DNA of 64,000 bases, taken from Malaya genurostris. Its lineage: Eukaryota; Arthropoda; Insecta; Diptera; Culicidae. The translations under genes were made by a program, and so were the position numbers. The stretch's first letter is position 1. Every line of letters begins with the position of its first letter. Location of the stretch: contig NC_080570.1 of assembly GCF_030247185.1 (NCBI RefSeq), positions 868,001-932,000 on the forward strand, written 5' to 3'. Of this stretch, positions 60,419-64,000 are shown piece by piece. The notes under the pieces were generated by a model. That model worked only from the letters and a program-made list of their open reading frames with translations, ran no database searches and had not been told where the DNA came from.

Positions 60419-60452
60419 CAACCTCTTCGCTTGAATGGTTTTTACTGAATGG
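60419..60452 (-). promoter_or_regulatory. Internal core promoter of the retrotransposon (Inr and DPE)
   Basis: The element starts CCATTCAGT. CCATTC fits the initiator TCAKTY at five of six positions, with A at 60450 as +1. GGTTG at exactly +28 to +32 (60423-60419) fits the DPE RGWYV. Internal, TATA-less promoters at the extreme 5' end are known for jockey and I elements. Confidence 0.5.
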
Positions 60453-60466
60453 TTCACATTCATTTT

Positions 60467-63400
60467 CATAGACACAAATTATACAAAGGTTATATGCACA
60501 TAGTTAGAATAAGCGGCAATAGTAAAATGATTCTATCGCAATTAGAATAAGCGACCGTTCGTTGCTTCAGAGAGAATCCCCACAGCAGCGTGCTAGCCGT
60601 TGATTCTCAGACGGTTCACCGAGAGAAATTCGCTCTCGCACTGGTGTCTATTCTATGTTAAATGAGCCATGCCGGGTTTTTGTTGTTGCGATGATTTTCA
60701 ACTCTCTTTGATGGTACTGATTCAATCGTTGAAGAGTTGCCAGCGTACGTTCTTTGATACGATAAAAGCCATCCTTGGCTTAGAATTAGAAATTTGCACT
60801 GAAAATAGAACTCAATTAGAAATATTGCGATAATAGAAAACTATTCCGAATGGCGAAATCTTTTAATGATATCTACTGCGTAAAAGTATAGACTGACCAA
60901 CTCCTCTCGATCAACACAAATGAGGGCATAACGCCCTTATTTTGCAAGAATGAATTACACGATGAATGAACCCAAGTTACCAATAAATACAGATTATGAT
61001 AGTACATAATCACTAATCGACATTTTAGTCGCTCTTAATACTGATTAAATGCCAACTTTGGCAAAATATATAGCTTGTCATTGATAATGCTCTTTTATGG
61101 CTAGTAAGCATTCAGAGTTTTGAACACCGATCCATTTACAGAAGATACGCTTTCAATTTGCTGATTTAGAGTTAGGAGAATTTTTGGTGCCCATGAGAAA
61201 ACGCCTCACTGCCAATATTATTAGTTATTGGTTACTAGAATGACCGGTAAATTTAACTCCTGTTACACATCTTTTGATTTCAATCTGCCACATTTTTCTC
61301 TAATACGGTTGCTTGTTGCTTTTTTAAACCTAATCTTCGACAGTATATTTGTTGAACGTTTGCTTTTTCTGTTGGTAGAAAAAATTAAGGATATTTTACG
61401 CCCTTTCGAATTGATATTATCAACTGGTTCCAATAAACAAATGAACGAACTAGAAATTCGGTAGTTTATTAGTTTCTACAGAATTATGTTTGTTTTTTTC
61501 TTTCAATTTCCAGCTCTGCCCTATCTGAAGTCCAGAGTTGCCGGTGGATTGGGCAGTATTCGATATACATTATTGTACAATAATTTTCTACACCTTTCAT
61601 CATTTCACTTGGTCTTATTCACATGCGTACTAAAAGTAAACAACCCTCAGTTCTCATTATCGCGTTTGAAAGTAATGCCATTTTATGGAAGGGTACAAAA
61701 TGTATTCATCATGGAAAACTTTTCTGGCGAGTGCAAAGAATGATCATTTCACTAATCTACACCCTTTCAAGGGGTTAATTACGTTTCCACTGAGTCCAAA
61801 TTTGAATGGTTCAAACCATTGAATTAAGCTTGTCCCCCAAATCCCATTACAATCGAAAATTTATGGCAGATATAAAGAAAAAGGCTCCGCGATAATTCAC
61901 AAAATGGCTGCCACCAGTGCATAAGCTCTGCACTGCTTCTTGGCTCAGGTGGAGTTAGAACAAGTGAGAAAACCAGTTTAAAAAGCATTTTGTTGTATTC
62001 AGATTTAATTTTATCGCCTCAGTTCGCCTGTCGGTCAATTTCGATTCCCATGGCCTGAATTATCAAACGAGGGGAACGCAGCTAAGACCACGGTGGAATC
62101 GTCAGACTGAGAAACTCTCGAACACAAGAAGCAGACACCGCTTTGATTGATGATAATGTTTTTCATCTTCTTTTTTTTCTCGACAATCGGTGCGCAGTTT
62201 GAGTTTCAACTTCAATCGAAGACAAAGTCAAAAGAACAGGAACGGTCTGCTTCACGAACGTTGGTAATCTAATACAACCTGTGACAGGGAATGGGTGGGA
62301 GGGCTATTGGTGGAACGGTCGAATAAAAGGAAAAAGTATATTAAATAAATTAAAGGGAAAAAAACTTTACGACCGCGGTGATTAAAAACACATTTTGAAA
62401 TGGTTTTCGCTGCTTCGGGTGGCTTAGAAGGAATCGTAGGTTTCACCGCAAAGGAGACGACTCGAAAACGAACACAGATTGAATTAAAAGAACGCTCCCA
62501 AAAATGGCCGGAGTTTGTTTTTTTAAACAAGAATGAAGATTCATTCGATGTGATCGGATAAAATTGCGGTGTTACGTTCTATGATAGGATGAGAGCTGAA
62601 TACTTATTATAGAGATAATTACAGCAGTTTTCTCGAAATAGCCTACAGCGATGACAGTAGGTTTCTACACAACTCCAAAATAATATCAAAAGAAGCGAAT
62701 AATATTTACCACTTTTAAATACTTATGTAAATATATGAAAAATTTCATTGCAAAACAGATGTGTGATGCAAAATTCAGCTTCTCACGATTTATCTATGTA
62801 GGAAGAACAAGCAAACTAAAATATATTTACAATCCCAGTGAAATTCATAGTCCTACGCCGAGATCGGCAATATTTATGTGTGATTCTGTGTGTGGATTTC
62901 TCATAGACTTAAAAGACTGGAATTGATTTTTTACCAAATAGGTATTCCAATTATAAAATATTGACGAATGATAGCCACTCGAGGTCAGGCAAAATACATG
63001 GATTTCGGATACCTCGTGGGTACCAGTCCTAAACAAACAAAAGGGAACAAATGTTCAGAAGGCTGCAAAACCTGTCGGAACCTGAAAGATACCAATTCTC
63101 TAAAACTGCATCATTGATTTGCATTTCCATGTTTTTAATTATTTTATTTAATATAATTCTACTCTTCATGCGAGAAAAATAGACAAATTACGTATTATAT
63201 GCCAAACCCATTGTTTTGTTGTTGCAAAATTCTTTGTTCATGAATTAACTATAGCAAATAGGAACAACACCTTCAAAATAAGGAATTAATCAATTAATGG
63301 TTTGTGCCAAAATGTCACCGCAAATTTAAGTGGAAGATTCTCCGATTTTAATGAAACTTTCTTCTCATGAAAACTTTGTTACGGTTTTTTAAATAGGACA

Positions 63401-63850
63401 AACTTTTTTCTACATTTTTTTTAAATGGCTATAGTTTAATAATGACAAAAAAGTCCTACAAAAAATGTTATTTGAGCGATGGTCACAAAAATAGTCAAGT
63501 TTTCGAATAATAATAATAAAAAAATTCTTAGTAAAAATCGATTTAAAAATTTAAAGTCGATTCACAAAAATAAAATCATTTGTGATTTGGATGTAATTTT
63601 GTCCAAAGATAGGTGATTATGTTCCCTACTAATCATTCATACATTGATTGATAGGTACTTTTGAAAACAAATTCCAACCTAAACTATTTTTTATCCAAAC
63701 GGAGTTTTTTATCCAGTATCTTTTTCAACGAAAACTAAACTAAACTGAAAGTCATTATCATCCAAGATTCCAATTAAACTAAATTTGTGGAAAAATTGAA
63801 TATCTAGCGGTTCATGTTGAAAACCTAAGTGCACAAGCAATTCAACATGA
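60467..63850. other. Non-coding flank right of the non-LTR element
   Basis: Short open frames only; no domains, transposon ends or RNA genes recognised. Confidence 0.45.
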
Positions 63851-63866
63851 ACTACATGCTACTGTA

Positions 63867-63909
63867 CTGATGAGTCAAAGACGAAACGTGAATACAAAAT
63901 GGTTATGTA
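63867..63909 (+). repeat. Hammerhead-ribozyme-like motif, best-preserved core
   Basis: CTGATGA (63867-63873), stem II GTC-AAA-GAC (63874-63882) and GAAAC (63883-63887) give the exact conserved core. ACGTGA (63886-63891) can pair with TTATGT (63903-63908) as stem III, placing A63909 as the cleavage nucleotide of a GTA triplet. Stem I is not evident: the bases flanking the core (A63866 and A63910) do not pair. Probably a remnant of a ribozyme-bearing mobile element. Confidence 0.55.
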
Positions 63910-64000
63910 ATAACAACCAAAATCCCTGGTTTTTCAATTGAATTGATCTTAAACATTTAAGGTCAAATTACAAAAAAAAACACCATTCTTTATTTAAATG

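Larger units (their letters stand above)
54434..60452 (-). mobile_element. Complete RNase H-bearing non-LTR retrotransposon (I/R1/LOA-like group)
   Basis: 6.0 kb on the minus strand: 5' UTR 60452-59759, ORF1 59758-58445, ORF2 58452-54760, 3' UTR and poly(A) at 54446-54430. The host sequence TTCACATTCATTTT appears on both sides (54420-54433 and 60453-60466), a target-site duplication of 11-14 bp; the T run overlapping the poly(A) tail blurs its end. Domain order (gag-like zinc knuckles; APE endonuclease, RT, RNase H, terminal CCHC) is that of I-related clades. Very similar ORF2 proteins are familiar to me from culicine genomes, often labelled jockey-like. One nonsense codon in ORF2 is the only defect seen. 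Confidence 0.93.

Overview
The window is eukaryotic, A+T-rich, and carries one host protein-coding gene: the posterior Hox gene Abdominal-B (Abd-B), on the minus strand. The homeodomain, the EWTG motif upstream of it, and short stretches of similarity to the Drosophila Abd-B N-terminus identify it. The repeat content (an RNase H-bearing non-LTR retrotransposon, a jockey-type fragment, many small MITEs) together with the Abd-B sequence suggests a dipteran, most likely a culicine-type mosquito. That assignment is inference and the species cannot be named from the sequence.

Layout. Positions 1-4500 are the 3' flank of Abd-B, with degenerate repeats and a CTCF-like motif. Five coding exons of Abd-B lie at 4924-5112, 5199-5413, 11457-11610, 13389-13579 and 13832-14141 (all minus). 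Splice phases agree at every junction and give a 352-residue protein from the first in-frame ATG. The frame stays open for 63 more codons upstream without an ATG. The third intron (6 kb) holds a MITE and the 3' end of a jockey-like retrotransposon. A leader of about 1.2 kb leads back to an Inr/DPE core promoter candidate at 15309, with GAGA-type motifs upstream of it.

From 15.7 to 54.4 kb I find no convincing protein-coding exon. In Drosophila the DNA upstream of the Abd-B m promoter holds alternative (r-class) first exons and cis-regulatory domains, so this stretch is probably regulatory, but I can only point to weak candidates. It contains well-defined mobile DNA: a TA-flanked MITE at 19993-20205, a foldback element at 23172-23333, a 1.4 kb terminal-inverted-repeat element at 44484-45906 that is partly duplicated in tandem (1036 bp unit), and a 338 bp MITE sitting in only one of the two copies. 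Several old interspersed repeats and three hammerhead-ribozyme-like motifs are also present.

At 54434-60452 (minus) is a complete 6.0 kb non-LTR retrotransposon with a 14 bp target-site duplication, poly(A) tail, an ORF1 with three zinc knuckles, and an ORF2 with endonuclease, reverse transcriptase and RNase H. ORF2 is broken by one in-frame stop. The remaining 3.5 kb has no recognised gene; it ends with the best-preserved hammerhead-like motif.
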